Of a DNA stretch of 64,000 nt, positions 7,243-17,191 are shown in pieces (within the stretch, counting starts at the first letter, position 1; every line of letters begins with the position of its first letter). The notes beneath the pieces were generated by a model. That model saw only the letters and a list, made by a program, of their open reading frames with translations. It was not told the origin of the DNA and made no database searches. This DNA comes from an uncultured Clostridia bacterium (GTDB lineage Bacteria > Bacillota > Clostridia > UMGS1810): positions 62,001-126,000 of the forward strand of contig CAKSTL010000002.1 of NCBI GenBank assembly GCA_934500875.1, given 5' to 3'. Made by a program: the position numbers and the translations under genes.

Positions 7243-9975
7243 ATGGACAGAAAAATATTTGAAAAACTTAAAAACGTTCCCAAAGAATACCGTCCCGTTC
7301 CGTTTTGGTCGTGGAATGAAAAGCTTGACACAAAAGAAACCGCACGTCAGGCAAATCTTATGAACGAGCAGGGGCTGGGCGGCTATTTTATGCACGCACG
7401 CGGCGGACTTCAGACAGAATATATGGGAAAAGAATGGTTCGACAATATAGGCGTCGGCATATCCGAGGCAAAAAAGCTTGGTATGAGTGCGTGGGCATAC
7501 GACGAAAACGGCTGGCCGAGCGGCTTCGGCGGCGGAATTATAAACGGTCTGGGCGAGAGATATCAGCAAAAATATCTGCGTATAGAAGAGGGCGAGGCGC
7601 ACACGGAACGCACAATCTGCAACAAGGACGGATACCATTTTTATTACGAGGTGAATCCGTTTTATGTCGATACGCTTGACAAAAATGTGGTTGATGAATT
7701 TGTAAAAAGGATATATCAGCCTTATTACGATAAATTCGGCGGCGCACTCGAGGGTGTTTTTACGGATGAACCTCAGGTTTCGAGAAAAGGTATTCCGTGG
7801 AGCCTCGTTTTGGAGGACGAGTATGAAAAAGCGTACGGCGAAACGCTTGCGGACAAGCTTATCCGCCTGTTTAAAAACGTTCCGGGATATGAGGATACAA
7901 GAAAAAAATTCTGGCGTCTTGTGGCGGATTTGTTCAGCAAAACCTATTCAAAGACGATTTACGATTGGTGCAGCGAGCATAACCTTAAATTCACAGGGCA
8001 TCTTGTGCTTGAGGACAATATGCGTATTCAGATAACCGCAAACGGCGCTGTTATGCCAAGTTATGAGTATTATCATATTCCCGCAATGGATTGGCTCGGA
8101 AGAAGAATTGCAGTTCCCCTGCCGCAGCTTCAGGTTGCGTCGGCTGCGCATCAGACGGGCAAAAAACAGGTGCTTACCGAGGTGTTCGGTCTTTGCGGAC
8201 ACGGCGTAAGCTTTGAGGAATTAAGATGGGTGCTCGAGTGGCAGATGGCAAGGGGAGTAACGCTGTTTTGTCCGCACCTTGAAGGATATTCTTTAAGGGG
8301 CATACGAAAAAGGGATTATCCGCCGGCTATGTATTATCAGCAGCCGTGGTGGGATGATTATAAAATGTTTACCGATTCAATGAGCAGAATAGGTATGCTT
8401 TTGTCGGAGGGAGAGGTAAAATTCGACACGCTTCTGATACATCCTCAGACCAGTGCGTGGATATCGTTTGACAACGGCGAAAACGAGGGCCTTGAATATT
8501 ATCAGACAGAGCTCGAAAGGGCAATATCGGTTCTTGAGAAAAAGCACATTTTGTTTGACTTGGGCGACGAAATTATACTGGAGCGCCACGCATTTGTTGA
8601 CAGCGATACGTTTGTTGTGGGAAAACAGCGCTACAAAACGGTTGTTTTGCCTGCGCACAAAGACTTTTTCGATAATACAAAAAGGCTTCTTGACGAATTT
8701 TGTGCAAACGGCGGAAAGGTTATAACGTGCGACGAGGCAGAGGAAAACAGAGTTTGCGACAATGAAAACATTACATATACAAAGCGTGAATTTGACGGAT
8801 TTGATATGCACTATTTTGTGAACAGCACAAACAAAAAACAGGAGTGCAGCTTTTTTGTCGGGGACGAAATTCTTGACATTATGACGGGCGAAACAAAGGC
8901 TTTTTGCAAAAAATATACCTTTGAACCCTGCGACAGCGTTGTGCTTTTTGATACGGGAAACAAAAAAGAGGCTGTTTTTAAAAAAGAAAACAAGCGCCTT
9001 GTGCCGGACGGCAAGTGGGAGATAAAGCGTGCGGACGACAATGCGTTTGTGCTGGATTTTTGCACTCTTTATGCCGACGGCAAAAAATACGGCGACAATG
9101 TGCATATTAATTCGGTGCAGAAAATTGCGTGCGATTTTAAAAGAAAGGTGCGCATAAAGTGCGTTTTTAAATTCAGGTGCAATTATGTTCCCGAAAAAAT
9201 TTCGCTTGTATGCGAAACGCCCGAAAAATTTGATTTTAAGATAAACGGCAAAAAGTTTGATTTTAAAGACGAGGGAAATTATGTTGACATTTCGTTTAAA
9301 AAATCGGATGTGTCAAAATACTTAATCTGCGGCGAAAACGTTTTGGAAACCGAGTGCGATTTTGTCCAGAGCGACGCCGTTTACGAGAACCTTAAAAAGT
9401 CTGAAATATTTGAAAGCGAAAAAAATAAGCTTACATATGATACCGAAATTGAGGCAATGTATCTTACGGGCGATTTTTCGGTTATGGCAAAGGACGGTTT
9501 TGAAAAGCTTGACAAAAACGCCGTAAGAAGCTGCGGCGAAGTTTTTATCGACGCTCCCGTTAAGTTTATTGACGCAAAAAACATTGAACAGCAGGGATTT
9601 TTGTTCTTCTCGGGAAAGATGACGCTTTCAAAAAAGTTTGACGCAGATGACACAAATCTTGATATTCTGTTTAAAAAGACGGGCATTAACGTGCTTGAAT
9701 TTAAGGTTAACAAAAACGCTGCGGCAAAATGCATATGGCAGCCGTACAAAACAGATATTTCAAAATTTGTGAAAAAGGGCGAAAACGAGCTTGAAATGAC
9801 GGTTACAAACAATCTTCGAAACCTTCTCGGGCCGCATCACTTAAAAGAGGGAGAAAGCTTCAGCGTCGGACCCGCAGCATTTTTCAAGGATAAAAACGTG
9901 TGGAATCATTTTAATCCGAGAGAGTGGGACGACAACTATTGCGTGTGTGAAACGTCGGTAATTTTTGAAGGGTGA
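7243..9975 (+). CDS. GH106-like glycoside hydrolase (putative alpha-L-rhamnosidase type)
   Basis: 910 residues, ATG 7243 after AAGGAG. There is no signal peptide, so it should be cytoplasmic and act on imported oligosaccharides. The N-terminus (about 10-330) looks like the barrel of the GH106-related family, with PFWSWNEKL, GYFMHARGG, YDENGWPSGFGGG and FTDEPQ (D175-E176) motifs. The middle resembles a carbohydrate-binding or flavodoxin-like region, and the C-terminus (about 780-905) is a galactose-binding-like jelly roll. Activity on rhamnose is inferred from remote similarity and is not certain. The next genes are a sensor kinase and response regulator. The stop codon lies inside a terminator-like hairpin. 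Confidence 0.75.
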   Translation: MDRKIFEKLKNVPKEYRPVPFWSWNEKLDTKETARQANLMNEQGLGGYFMHARGGLQTEYMGKEWFDNIGVGISEAKKLGMSAWAYDENGWPSGFGGGIINGLGERYQQKYLRIEEGEAHTERTICNKDGYHFYYEVNPFYVDTLDKNVVDEFVKRIYQPYYDKFGGALEGVFTDEPQVSRKGIPWSLVLEDEYEKAYGETLADKLIRLFKNVPGYEDTRKKFWRLVADLFSKTYSKTIYDWCSEHNLKFTGHLVLEDNMRIQITANGAVMPSYEYYHIPAMDWLGRRIAVPLPQLQVASAAHQTGKKQVLTEVFGLCGHGVSFEELRWVLEWQMARGVTLFCPHLEGYSLRGIRKRDYPPAMYYQQPWWDDYKMFTDSMSRIGMLLSEGEVKFDTLLIHPQTSAWISFDNGENEGLEYYQTELERAISVLEKKHILFDLGDEIILERHAFVDSDTFVVGKQRYKTVVLPAHKDFFDNTKRLLDEFCANGGKVITCDEAEENRVCDNENITYTKREFDGFDMHYFVNSTNKKQECSFFVGDEILDIMTGETKAFCKKYTFEPCDSVVLFDTGNKKEAVFKKENKRLVPDGKWEIKRADDNAFVLDFCTLYADGKKYGDNVHINSVQKIACDFKRKVRIKCVFKFRCNYVPEKISLVCETPEKFDFKINGKKFDFKDEGNYVDISFKKSDVSKYLICGENVLETECDFVQSDAVYENLKKSEIFESEKNKLTYDTEIEAMYLTGDFSVMAKDGFEKLDKNAVRSCGEVFIDAPVKFIDAKNIEQQGFLFFSGKMTLSKKFDADDTNLDILFKKTGINVLEFKVNKNAAAKCIWQPYKTDISKFVKKGENELEMTVTNNLRNLLGPHHLKEGESFSVGPAAFFKDKNVWNHFNPREWDDNYCVCETSVIFEG

Positions 9976-9990
9976 TAAAAAATCACCCTT
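9968..9990 (+). terminator. Hairpin at the end of the GH106-like gene
   Basis: AAGGGTGAT (9968-9976) pairs perfectly with ATCACCCTT (9982-9990), followed by TTGTTAATT. The stop codon is within the left arm. Similar GGGTGA/TCACCC hairpins occur near 12575 and 26472. Confidence 0.55.
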
Positions 9991-10018
9991 TGTTAATTAT
10001 ATACAAATATTGTATAAT
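9990..10018 (+). promoter_or_regulatory. Promoter of the histidine kinase and LuxR regulator pair
   Basis: TTGTTA (9990-9995), 17 bases, TATAAT (10013-10018), directly after the hairpin of the preceding gene. Confidence 0.6.
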
Positions 10019-10069
10019 TAAAGTGTGCATTGCAAAAAAATAATTTGAAAAAAGGGGGCGGCTTAAAGG

Positions 10070-11539
10070 GTGCTTATCGGCATAGTTTTTTCAATTATCG
10101 TTATTTTGCTTGTCGGCATAATAAAAATCAAGGGTAAGTATACTTTAGGATTTGTCACCGCCTGTCTTTCCATTGTTCTGCTTCTTCTGTCGCTTATGCT
10201 GTATATCACAAAAATGACGGTATACCGATACTTTTTTCAGATAGAATTTGTAATTTACCGCTTTATCAGCAACATAAAAATAAGTTTTTACGACATAAAA
10301 TGGATTCTGATACTGGCAATTGCGGTTTTTCAGCTTTCCATGACCCTTATCACGGTAAGGGATGTGTATAATTCAAGGCAGGGCTTTGCAAAAAAATACA
10401 TTGCGCTCTATGCCGTGCTTACCGTAATTTATCTTTTTGCAAATTCCACATATATTTCGGAATATATTTATATCGGCGTAAGCAAAAACATAGGCTATGC
10501 AGTGTTTATAAGGCGGTTTATAGTTTTATACAACAGCGCATATATGCTTATTTTTTCGCTCTGCCCTTACGTTTCGATAGTGCGCAATTACTTTTCAACA
10601 GTTCTTTTGTTTAAAAAGCGCCATCTTAAGGCAATTTTTGCGGCAATACTTCTTTTGCAGCTTTTGTATGTTTTTCTCATACGTGCCACGCCGCTTAAAT
10701 TTTTTATCGAAAATGCGGATATCTACAATTATACAAGTATAAATCTTATATACGACGAAACCCTTTATATATACGTTCCGGCAATAATTGCGGCGGCGCT
10801 TGTGGTGGCTTCGTATGTTATGCTGCGCTTTAAATTTCCGGAGGAATATTTATTTTTGAGGCGGAGAAAATCAAATCAGAAGTTTAAAATTCTTTTCGGC
10901 GATATGCGCCATCTTTTTCACAGCTACAAAAACGTTATGCTTTCGATTGAATTTTTGCAGGACAAGGCAATGAAAAACTACGGCACCGAAAAGGGCAAAA
11001 AGGCGCTTTGCGACATAAAAAGCAATATAGACGCATTTTCGGCGCAGGCAACAAAGTTTTTTGAAATTTACAACAGCAATCTTGAGCTTAATCTTGAATC
11101 GGTGTGCATAGACGAATGTATGGATTTTGCGGTGGGACGTATTGATTTTTCGTCAATAGAAGTAAAAAAGATGTATCTTGACGATATGGCAACGGTGTAC
11201 GGCGATTTTGACTATCTTCAGGAAATGTTTTACAATATTCTCTCAAACGCCAAAGAGGTTTTGGAGATATCGAAGCGAAGCGAAAAGAGGATCGAAATAA
11301 GAATATGGTTTGAAAAGCCGTGGGTGTGCATAAGCATTAAGGATAACGGCGAGGGAATTCCGAAAAGATATATAAACAGCATTTTCAAACCGTTCAGCTC
11401 CACAAAAAAGTCGTTTAAAAACTGGGGTCTGGGTTTGTCGTATGTAAAAAATGTTGCCGAGGCGCATCTGGGGTACATTGACGTTTGCAGCAAAATTTCG
11501 GAATATACGGAATTTCAGATAATTCTTCCTGTCGATTGA
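10070..11539 (+). CDS. Membrane sensor histidine kinase
   Basis: 489 residues, GTG start. About seven hydrophobic segments fill residues 1-255 (7TM-type sensor region without a recognised ligand domain). The cytoplasmic part carries a possible phospho-acceptor in MRHLFHS (about 280) and a HATPase domain with N box FYNILSNAKEV, G1 DNGEGIP, F box FKPFSS and G2 NWGLGLSYV. It should phosphorylate the LuxR-type regulator encoded 19 bases downstream. The signal is unknown; the neighbouring GH106-like gene hints at a sugar but does not prove it. The dimerisation segment is divergent, so the exact histidine is uncertain. Confidence 0.85.
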   Translation: MLIGIVFSIIVILLVGIIKIKGKYTLGFVTACLSIVLLLLSLMLYITKMTVYRYFFQIEFVIYRFISNIKISFYDIKWILILAIAVFQLSMTLITVRDVYNSRQGFAKKYIALYAVLTVIYLFANSTYISEYIYIGVSKNIGYAVFIRRFIVLYNSAYMLIFSLCPYVSIVRNYFSTVLLFKKRHLKAIFAAILLLQLLYVFLIRATPLKFFIENADIYNYTSINLIYDETLYIYVPAIIAAALVVASYVMLRFKFPEEYLFLRRRKSNQKFKILFGDMRHLFHSYKNVMLSIEFLQDKAMKNYGTEKGKKALCDIKSNIDAFSAQATKFFEIYNSNLELNLESVCIDECMDFAVGRIDFSSIEVKKMYLDDMATVYGDFDYLQEMFYNILSNAKEVLEISKRSEKRIEIRIWFEKPWVCISIKDNGEGIPKRYINSIFKPFSSTKKSFKNWGLGLSYVKNVAEAHLGYIDVCSKISEYTEFQIILPVD

Positions 11540-11558
11540 AATAACAAAGGAGATAGAA

Positions 11559-12236
11559 ATGGAAAAGATAAGGTGTATGGTTGTGGACGACCTCGAAAGC
11601 ATAAGAGAGCATTTTTGCACACTTATATCCGAGTGCGGCGATATGGTGCTTGCCGCCGAAGCAGACAGCGCAAAGGACGCTGTAACAACCGCAAAAAAGG
11701 CAAATCCCGATATTATTCTGATGGATATTCAGCTTGAGGACGAAACCGCCGGAATAAGGGCAACCGAAAAAATAAAAGAGGATATGCCAAACGTCAAGGT
11801 TATTATTCTTACGGTGCACAACAACGACAAATTTATGATGGACGCATACCTTGCCGGAGCGTCGGATTATATTTTAAAATACGACAACGACAAAAATATT
11901 CTCGACACCGTGCGTATGGTTTACAAAAACGACTTTTTTCTCGGACCGCTTTTGGCAAAAAAGCTTAAAGAAAGCCTTACCCTTGCCAGAAACAGAGAGG
12001 AAAGCCTTCTGTTTTTTATAAACAACTACTCCCGTCTTACCGACGCCGAAAAGCGCATAACAAAGCACCTTTATTCCGGCAAAAAACGGCGTGAAATAGC
12101 CGAGGCGGAATTTGTTTCGATTGAAACGGTAAAAACGCACATAAGCCATATACTTAAAAAGCTCGGATTTCATTCTGCCGCTTCACTGACAGCGTTTTTG
12201 AAAAAGATAAAAATATTTGACGAATTTGACGTTTAG
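11559..12236 (+). CDS. LuxR/NarL-family response regulator
   Basis: 225 residues, ATG after GGAG. The receiver domain (1-125) has the acidic pair D10-D11, phospho-acceptor D56 in ILMDIQL and the conserved K in YILKYD. The C-terminus (about 155-215) is a LuxR-type helix-turn-helix with RREIAEAEFVSIETVKTHIS. It forms a two-component system with the kinase just upstream. Repeat A begins 12 bases after the stop. Confidence 0.92.
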   Translation: MEKIRCMVVDDLESIREHFCTLISECGDMVLAAEADSAKDAVTTAKKANPDIILMDIQLEDETAGIRATEKIKEDMPNVKVIILTVHNNDKFMMDAYLAGASDYILKYDNDKNILDTVRMVYKNDFFLGPLLAKKLKESLTLARNREESLLFFINNYSRLTDAEKRITKHLYSGKKRREIAEAEFVSIETVKTHISHILKKLGFHSAASLTAFLKKIKIFDEFDV

Positions 12237-12247
12237 AATAGTTTGAA

Positions 12248-12547
12248 AACACCGTAAAAGCCACTCCTCGATAAGTAAGCATTGCCTTAAAAACATATTT
12301 TTTGCGCCTTTCTGCGTTAAAAAAACTCGCAATCCGTCAGGATTACTCGCTTTTTTGCCTTGAAATTCATCAAAAAATCTCGTTTTTAAGGTGCAAAGCA
12401 GTTTTGAATATTGGATTTTACAATTCAGACAAGAAATAAAACCTGCCATATGCGGTAAGCATAATGGCAGGTTTTTGACGTAGTATGAATTTAAAATACA
12501 GCTTCAAAACCAATGCTTTCTTATCGAGGAGCGGCTAAAGCGGTGTT
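12248..12547. repeat. Structured repeat A (MITE-like, about 300 bp, terminal inverted repeats)
   Basis: The ends form a roughly 40-bp imperfect inverted repeat: AACACCG...CTCCTCGATAAG...GCATTG on the left (12248-12286) and its complement on the right (12511-12547), followed by seven T. Inside, CCTTAAAAAC pairs with GTTTTTAAGG, and a perfect hairpin lies at 12438-12476. Repeat B (32985-33263) is a second copy in the same orientation with different arm sequences that still pair. No transposase is encoded. It may be a miniature transposon, a large structured RNA, or act as a giant terminator after the LuxR gene. Confidence 0.65.
12438..12476 (+). terminator. Perfect hairpin with T run inside repeat A
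   Basis: AAACCTGCCAT and ATGGCAGGTTT pair around a short loop and are followed by TT. In repeat B the same place holds an unrelated but equally perfect hairpin (33165-33202). Confidence 0.5.
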
Positions 12548-12643
12548 TTTTTCTTCGGCGTTAAAATGGGGTGAGGTAATATCACCCTTTTCAAAAAACG
12601 GGTGAAATGATATCATTATCATAAGGAAAAAAGGAGGATGTTT

Positions 12644-14824
12644 ATGAAAAGGTTTTGCGCTGTTTTGGCATTTATTCTGCTGATAAACACTTTTTCTGTA
12701 TCGTTTGCGGCAAGCGTTTCGTATAACGACGATACCAAAAGCGTTACGCTTTCGGGAAACACCGGAGATTTGCCGGGAGAAGGAAACGTTACCGCAATGC
12801 TTGTTACAAAGGGCTGCGACAGAGAAAACTTAAACCCTGCGGACATTGCATACATAGGTCAGACAAAGGCTTTGCAGGATAAAAGCTACAGTTTTTCGTT
12901 TGCGGTGCCGCAAAAATTTGATTTTGACAATCTTGAGGTTTTTGTAAAGTATGAAGGATGTGACATCACGTACCTTTTGGAAAAATCGTACTTTTCGCAA
13001 AAAGCAGGAAACGTAACGGCTTATTCCGACGGGCAAAACGTTGTGTATAAGTCGGATTCGGGCGAGAGCAAAACGGCATACATAGCCTTTTTTGACGGCG
13101 GCGGAAAGCTTGTCGGGGCAAGCGTATACACCTCATCTGCCGAGGATGAGATACCGTTTCCGAAAAATGCTGAGGGTGCAAAGATTTTTGTGTGGCAAAA
13201 CGGAACGCTTCTTCCTTATATGAGCGCTCACAAAATTCAAAGAGGCGTTGTAAAAAACTTTAAGGTTTTGTTTCCGCAGTTTACGGATAAGGCGCTTACC
13301 TTCAGCTATGACGACGGCGCCTCGACCGATAGCGGTATCATAGAACTTTTTGACAGTTACAATATTAAGGCTACCTTTAACCTTATTAACGAGAACGACG
13401 AATATAAGGAAATTTATAAAAACCACGAGGCGGCAAGCCACTCTGCAAACCATATTGATATGAGAGCGAGCGCAGATCCTTACAGGACAACGGAGGAATG
13501 TATATCGGCAATAACCGAGGGCAAGGCGCAGATTGAAAGAATGTTCGGAAAATGCGCAGGTTTTGTGTGGCCGTACACCGTCCCCGACGAAAGAAGCGAT
13601 TATCCTTATCTTTTAAAGGCGGTAAAAGAAAATTACAGTTGGGCACGGACGGTTAATTCCACCGGAAGCTTTGACCTTCCCGAGGACTGGTACAATTGGA
13701 ATCCGACCTGTCATCACAAAAATATGTTCAGTTTTGTCAACGACTTTTTGTATACCGACACAGGCAATTTAAAGCTTTTTTACATATGGGGACATACGTT
13801 TGAGTTCAGCGAAAATTATGATAATAACAGATATCTGATTGAAGATTTTGCAAAACTTATTTCAAAGCACAACGTATGGAAGGCGACAAATTCGCAGATT
13901 TACGATTACGTTCAGAGCAGCAAGGCTCTCAAATACGAGGACGGCTGCTTATACAACGGCTCGGACATGGATTTGTATATTGAGGCTGACGGCGAAAACA
14001 TTTTGCTCGGTGCAAAAAAGACCTATTACGGCAAAGAAGCGGCGGCAGAATATACCACGGTATTTCCCGGATTTGCAAAAAAGGCTCTTACATTAAGCTT
14101 TGACGACGGCAAGGTGCAGGATGGCGACGTTGCAAAAATTCTTAACGAAAACGGATTAAAGGCTACGTTTTATGTTAATTACAAAAGCTCGACGTATGCC
14201 GAAAGATATAAAGGTCACGAGGTGGCAAGCCACACTGCGGGACACATAAATATGAGCGCAAGCGCAAACCCTTACAAAACGTTTGAGGAATGTATATCGG
14301 CAATAACCGAGGGAAAGGCGCAGGTTACAGATATGTTTGGCAGCTGCGCAGGTTTTGCATGGCCGTTCGGCGTGCCTGTTACAAGAAGCGACTATGACGA
14401 AATTCTATCTGCCGTAAAAGAAAATTTTGATTATGCAAGACCTGTTTTGACTTCGGGAAGCTTTGATATTCCAAGTGACTTTTACGACTTTAAAAATACC
14501 TGCCGCATAACCGAGCTTAACAGTTACACCGAAAGCTTTTTGGAGGACGACGGAAAAATTAAGCTTCTTTCATCGTGGGGACATTCAACCGACTTTGATG
14601 ATTCCTTCAGCATAAGCGATTTTGAAACGTTTTGCAAAAAAACGGGAGAAAGAAGCGACATCTGGAAGGCGACAAACGGACAGGTTGCGGAATATGTATC
14701 CGCCGCACGTATGCTCAAAGCGGACGGCACTGTTTTGCACAATCCGTCAAACATTGCGGTTTATATAATTTCAAACGGACAGAACATAAAAATTGAAGGC
14801 GGCGGTTATGCCGATATCGGATAA
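12644..14824 (+). CDS. Secreted protein with two polysaccharide deacetylase (NodB) domains
   Basis: 727 residues; ATG 12644 has the better distance from AAGGAGG than ATG 12638. Signal peptide at 1-23. An N-terminal beta module and the unnamed module ending FVWQNGTLLPY (to about 200) precede two NodB domains (about 215-430 and 480-690). Each has a first motif (TFSYDDG, LSFDDG) and a metal-binding second motif (SHSANH, SHTAGH). Each is followed by a similar short beta segment. The family removes acetyl groups from polysaccharides; here this probably unmasks acetylated plant or host glycans. The two domains share long stretches such as TEECISAITEGKAQ / FEECISAITEGKAQ, indicating internal duplication. 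It begins the first glycan locus. Confidence 0.85.
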   Translation: MKRFCAVLAFILLINTFSVSFAASVSYNDDTKSVTLSGNTGDLPGEGNVTAMLVTKGCDRENLNPADIAYIGQTKALQDKSYSFSFAVPQKFDFDNLEVFVKYEGCDITYLLEKSYFSQKAGNVTAYSDGQNVVYKSDSGESKTAYIAFFDGGGKLVGASVYTSSAEDEIPFPKNAEGAKIFVWQNGTLLPYMSAHKIQRGVVKNFKVLFPQFTDKALTFSYDDGASTDSGIIELFDSYNIKATFNLINENDEYKEIYKNHEAASHSANHIDMRASADPYRTTEECISAITEGKAQIERMFGKCAGFVWPYTVPDERSDYPYLLKAVKENYSWARTVNSTGSFDLPEDWYNWNPTCHHKNMFSFVNDFLYTDTGNLKLFYIWGHTFEFSENYDNNRYLIEDFAKLISKHNVWKATNSQIYDYVQSSKALKYEDGCLYNGSDMDLYIEADGENILLGAKKTYYGKEAAAEYTTVFPGFAKKALTLSFDDGKVQDGDVAKILNENGLKATFYVNYKSSTYAERYKGHEVASHTAGHINMSASANPYKTFEECISAITEGKAQVTDMFGSCAGFAWPFGVPVTRSDYDEILSAVKENFDYARPVLTSGSFDIPSDFYDFKNTCRITELNSYTESFLEDDGKIKLLSSWGHSTDFDDSFSISDFETFCKKTGERSDIWKATNGQVAEYVSAARMLKADGTVLHNPSNIAVYIISNGQNIKIEGGGYADIG

Positions 14825-14845
14825 TTAATCAAGGAGGATTTTAAA

Positions 14846-16219
14846 ATGAAAAAAAGAGTTATTGCACTTACGCTTGCGCTGTTTACGGCTGTTTCGGTTC
14901 TTTCGGGCTGCAAGGGAAAAGAAACGTCGGGCGGCAATGTGACAAAAATTACAATGTGGACGGCAAATTCACATTCAAAGCTTGAAATGGAAAATCTGGT
15001 AAACGAATTTAACCGCACCGTAGGCAAGGAAAAGGGCATTGAGTTTGAGTATATCATCAAAGAAAACGACCTTTCAAAGCAGGTTGAAATTGCGCTTTCA
15101 ACAAATCAGGCGCCCGACTTTTTCGGAGGAGTAGACTTAGAAAAGGGCGTTCAGAACGGATATATCGCACCGATTGAAGATTTGCCCGGCGGAAGCGAGC
15201 TTATCAAAAAATACGAGGGCAGGCTCACCGAGGGCTGGCATACATACAAGGGCAAAACCTACCGCCTTCCCACGTCGGTTACAACAATGGGGCTTATCTA
15301 CAACAAGGATATGTTCAAAGCGGCGGGGATAGTTGACGAAAACGGCAATGCAAAGGCGCCCGAAACAATATCCGAAATGGTTGAGGACGCAAAAAAACTT
15401 ACAAATGCAAAAAAGCGAGAATACGGAATTATTCTTCCGCTCAAATGGTCTGCGTGGTTCGGCTATGACGTTGACAGATGCGTTATGCCGTCAGTCGGTT
15501 TTTCGGGCTACAACCCAAAGGACGGCACGTTTGACTATTCGGGATACAAGCCGTTTTTGGAGGCAATGCTTCAGATTAAGAAGGACGAATCGTATTATCC
15601 CGGCGCAGAGGGCATTGACAACGACCCTGCACGTGCAAGGTTTGCTGAGGGAAATATCGGTATGAAAATAGGCTATTCCTGGGATGTTGGCGTTCTTAAC
15701 GACCAGTTCCCGGCAAAGTGCGACTGGGGTGTTGCACCCATTCCCACATATACGGCTGATGAAAAGTATCTTCAGCCCACTCAGCCCAGCTGGTCGCCGA
15801 GCATAAACAAAAAATCGCTTGAAACCAAGGACAAAGAAAAGCTTATGACGGTGTTTAAATGGTTTGTCGGCGACGATTTGGCAAAAGAACTTTACAAAAG
15901 AGGTGTTCAGATTCCGTTCGATTATTCGATTATAGAAGGCGTTGAGCTTGGTTCGGACGTTAAAAAAGGCTGGAGAGAATTCGGCGAGCTTTTAAAAATT
16001 TCGACTGACCTTTCGCCCACAATAAAAACCGACATTGACGGAAAGACGACTATTGCAAACAACTTTATAAACAGCGTGTGGGCGGGCAAAATGTCTGTGG
16101 ACGCTCTTATTGCGGAGGCGAACAAAACCTATAACGACGGTGCGAAAAAATATAAGGATTTGCACCCCGATTATGACGCAGGCACGGTAATAAATCCCGA
16201 TTACAACGTGAAAAGATAG
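14846..16219 (+). CDS. Sugar ABC transporter substrate-binding lipoprotein
   Basis: 457 residues. Lipoprotein signal with LSGC box (cysteine at about 21), then the family 1 solute-binding fold (about 30-440) with TMWTANSHSK at the start. It captures oligosaccharides outside the membrane and delivers them to the two permeases encoded next (15 bases downstream). RBS AAGGAGG before ATG. Substrate unknown; context suggests products of the GH-A glycosidases nearby. Confidence 0.92.
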   Translation: MKKRVIALTLALFTAVSVLSGCKGKETSGGNVTKITMWTANSHSKLEMENLVNEFNRTVGKEKGIEFEYIIKENDLSKQVEIALSTNQAPDFFGGVDLEKGVQNGYIAPIEDLPGGSELIKKYEGRLTEGWHTYKGKTYRLPTSVTTMGLIYNKDMFKAAGIVDENGNAKAPETISEMVEDAKKLTNAKKREYGIILPLKWSAWFGYDVDRCVMPSVGFSGYNPKDGTFDYSGYKPFLEAMLQIKKDESYYPGAEGIDNDPARARFAEGNIGMKIGYSWDVGVLNDQFPAKCDWGVAPIPTYTADEKYLQPTQPSWSPSINKKSLETKDKEKLMTVFKWFVGDDLAKELYKRGVQIPFDYSIIEGVELGSDVKKGWREFGELLKISTDLSPTIKTDIDGKTTIANNFINSVWAGKMSVDALIAEANKTYNDGAKKYKDLHPDYDAGTVINPDYNVKR

Positions 16220-16234
16220 AAAGGTTGATTATCC

Positions 16235-17179
16235 TTGAAGGTTAAAAGTATAAACAGCGCTTTGCCGAAGGGCAGTATTGCGTCAAGAAAAAAATCAAAG
16301 GAAAAAATGGCATATCTTATGCTTTCGCCGCAGATAATCGGATTTTTTGTGTTTTCGCTTTATCCTATTTTGTGGGCGGCAAAAAAAGCATTTTATTATT
16401 ACAACACAATTCCCGGCGATACACGCTTTGTTGCGCTTGAGAATTTTAAAAGGGTTATTTTTCACGACTCCACGTATTGGAACACGTGGCTTACAACGCT
16501 TAAGTTTGCGGTGCTGAAGATGCCCGTCGAAATAATTCTTGCGCTGGTGCTTGCAATATTTTTAAGCAAAAACATAAAGCTTAAAGGGTTTTACAGGGCG
16601 GTTTACTTTTTGCCGCACATTGTCAGCGTTGCCATTGTCGGACTTATATTTTCAAACCTTTTTGATTATTTCGGATTTGTAAACGCTTGTCTTATAAAAT
16701 TCGGAATTACGGAAAAAGAAATTTCGTGGTTTTCCGAAACGTCAACCTCCCTTTCCGTTCTGGTAACGGCAGGAATATGGTCAACCTTCGGAATAAACGT
16801 TTTGTATTTTATTGCGGCGCTCTCAAATGTGCCCGAGGAGCTTTACGAGGCGGCGCAGCTTGACGGCGCGGGCGTTATAAGAAAATTTACAAGCGTTACG
16901 CTTCCTATGATTGCTCCCGTTTTTCAGACAATACTTCTTTTGTCGCTTAACGGAACGCTTCAGACAAACGAAATTGTGCTTGCGCTCTCAAACGGTGCGC
17001 CGGCAGGCTCCACATACACGGTTATGTCGTATCAGGTAAGCCAGTTTGTTCCCGGATTTTCAACCGGTATCGTAAATATCGGCTACGGCTGTGCAATGTC
17101 GGTTGTAACGTCGGTTATAATGACGTCGGCGGCGATTGTATACTCAAAGCTGAGCAGCAGAATGCAGAATATGTATTAA
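16235..17179 (+). CDS. Sugar ABC transporter permease (MalF/UgpA type)
   Basis: 314 residues, TTG start after GAAAGG. Six hydrophobic segments, and the EAA loop EAAQLDGAGVIRKFTSVTLP (about 205-225) that contacts the ATPase. Works with the next gene as a heterodimeric channel. The locus encodes no ATPase. Confidence 0.93.
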   Translation: MKVKSINSALPKGSIASRKKSKEKMAYLMLSPQIIGFFVFSLYPILWAAKKAFYYYNTIPGDTRFVALENFKRVIFHDSTYWNTWLTTLKFAVLKMPVEIILALVLAIFLSKNIKLKGFYRAVYFLPHIVSVAIVGLIFSNLFDYFGFVNACLIKFGITEKEISWFSETSTSLSVLVTAGIWSTFGINVLYFIAALSNVPEELYEAAQLDGAGVIRKFTSVTLPMIAPVFQTILLLSLNGTLQTNEIVLALSNGAPAGSTYTVMSYQVSQFVPGFSTGIVNIGYGCAMSVVTSVIMTSAAIVYSKLSSRMQNMY

Positions 17180-17191
17180 GGAGGAAGCGGC

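Noticed and set aside
12248..12547. Complete insertion sequence
   Set aside because: No transposase frame exists inside the element; it is only MITE-like.
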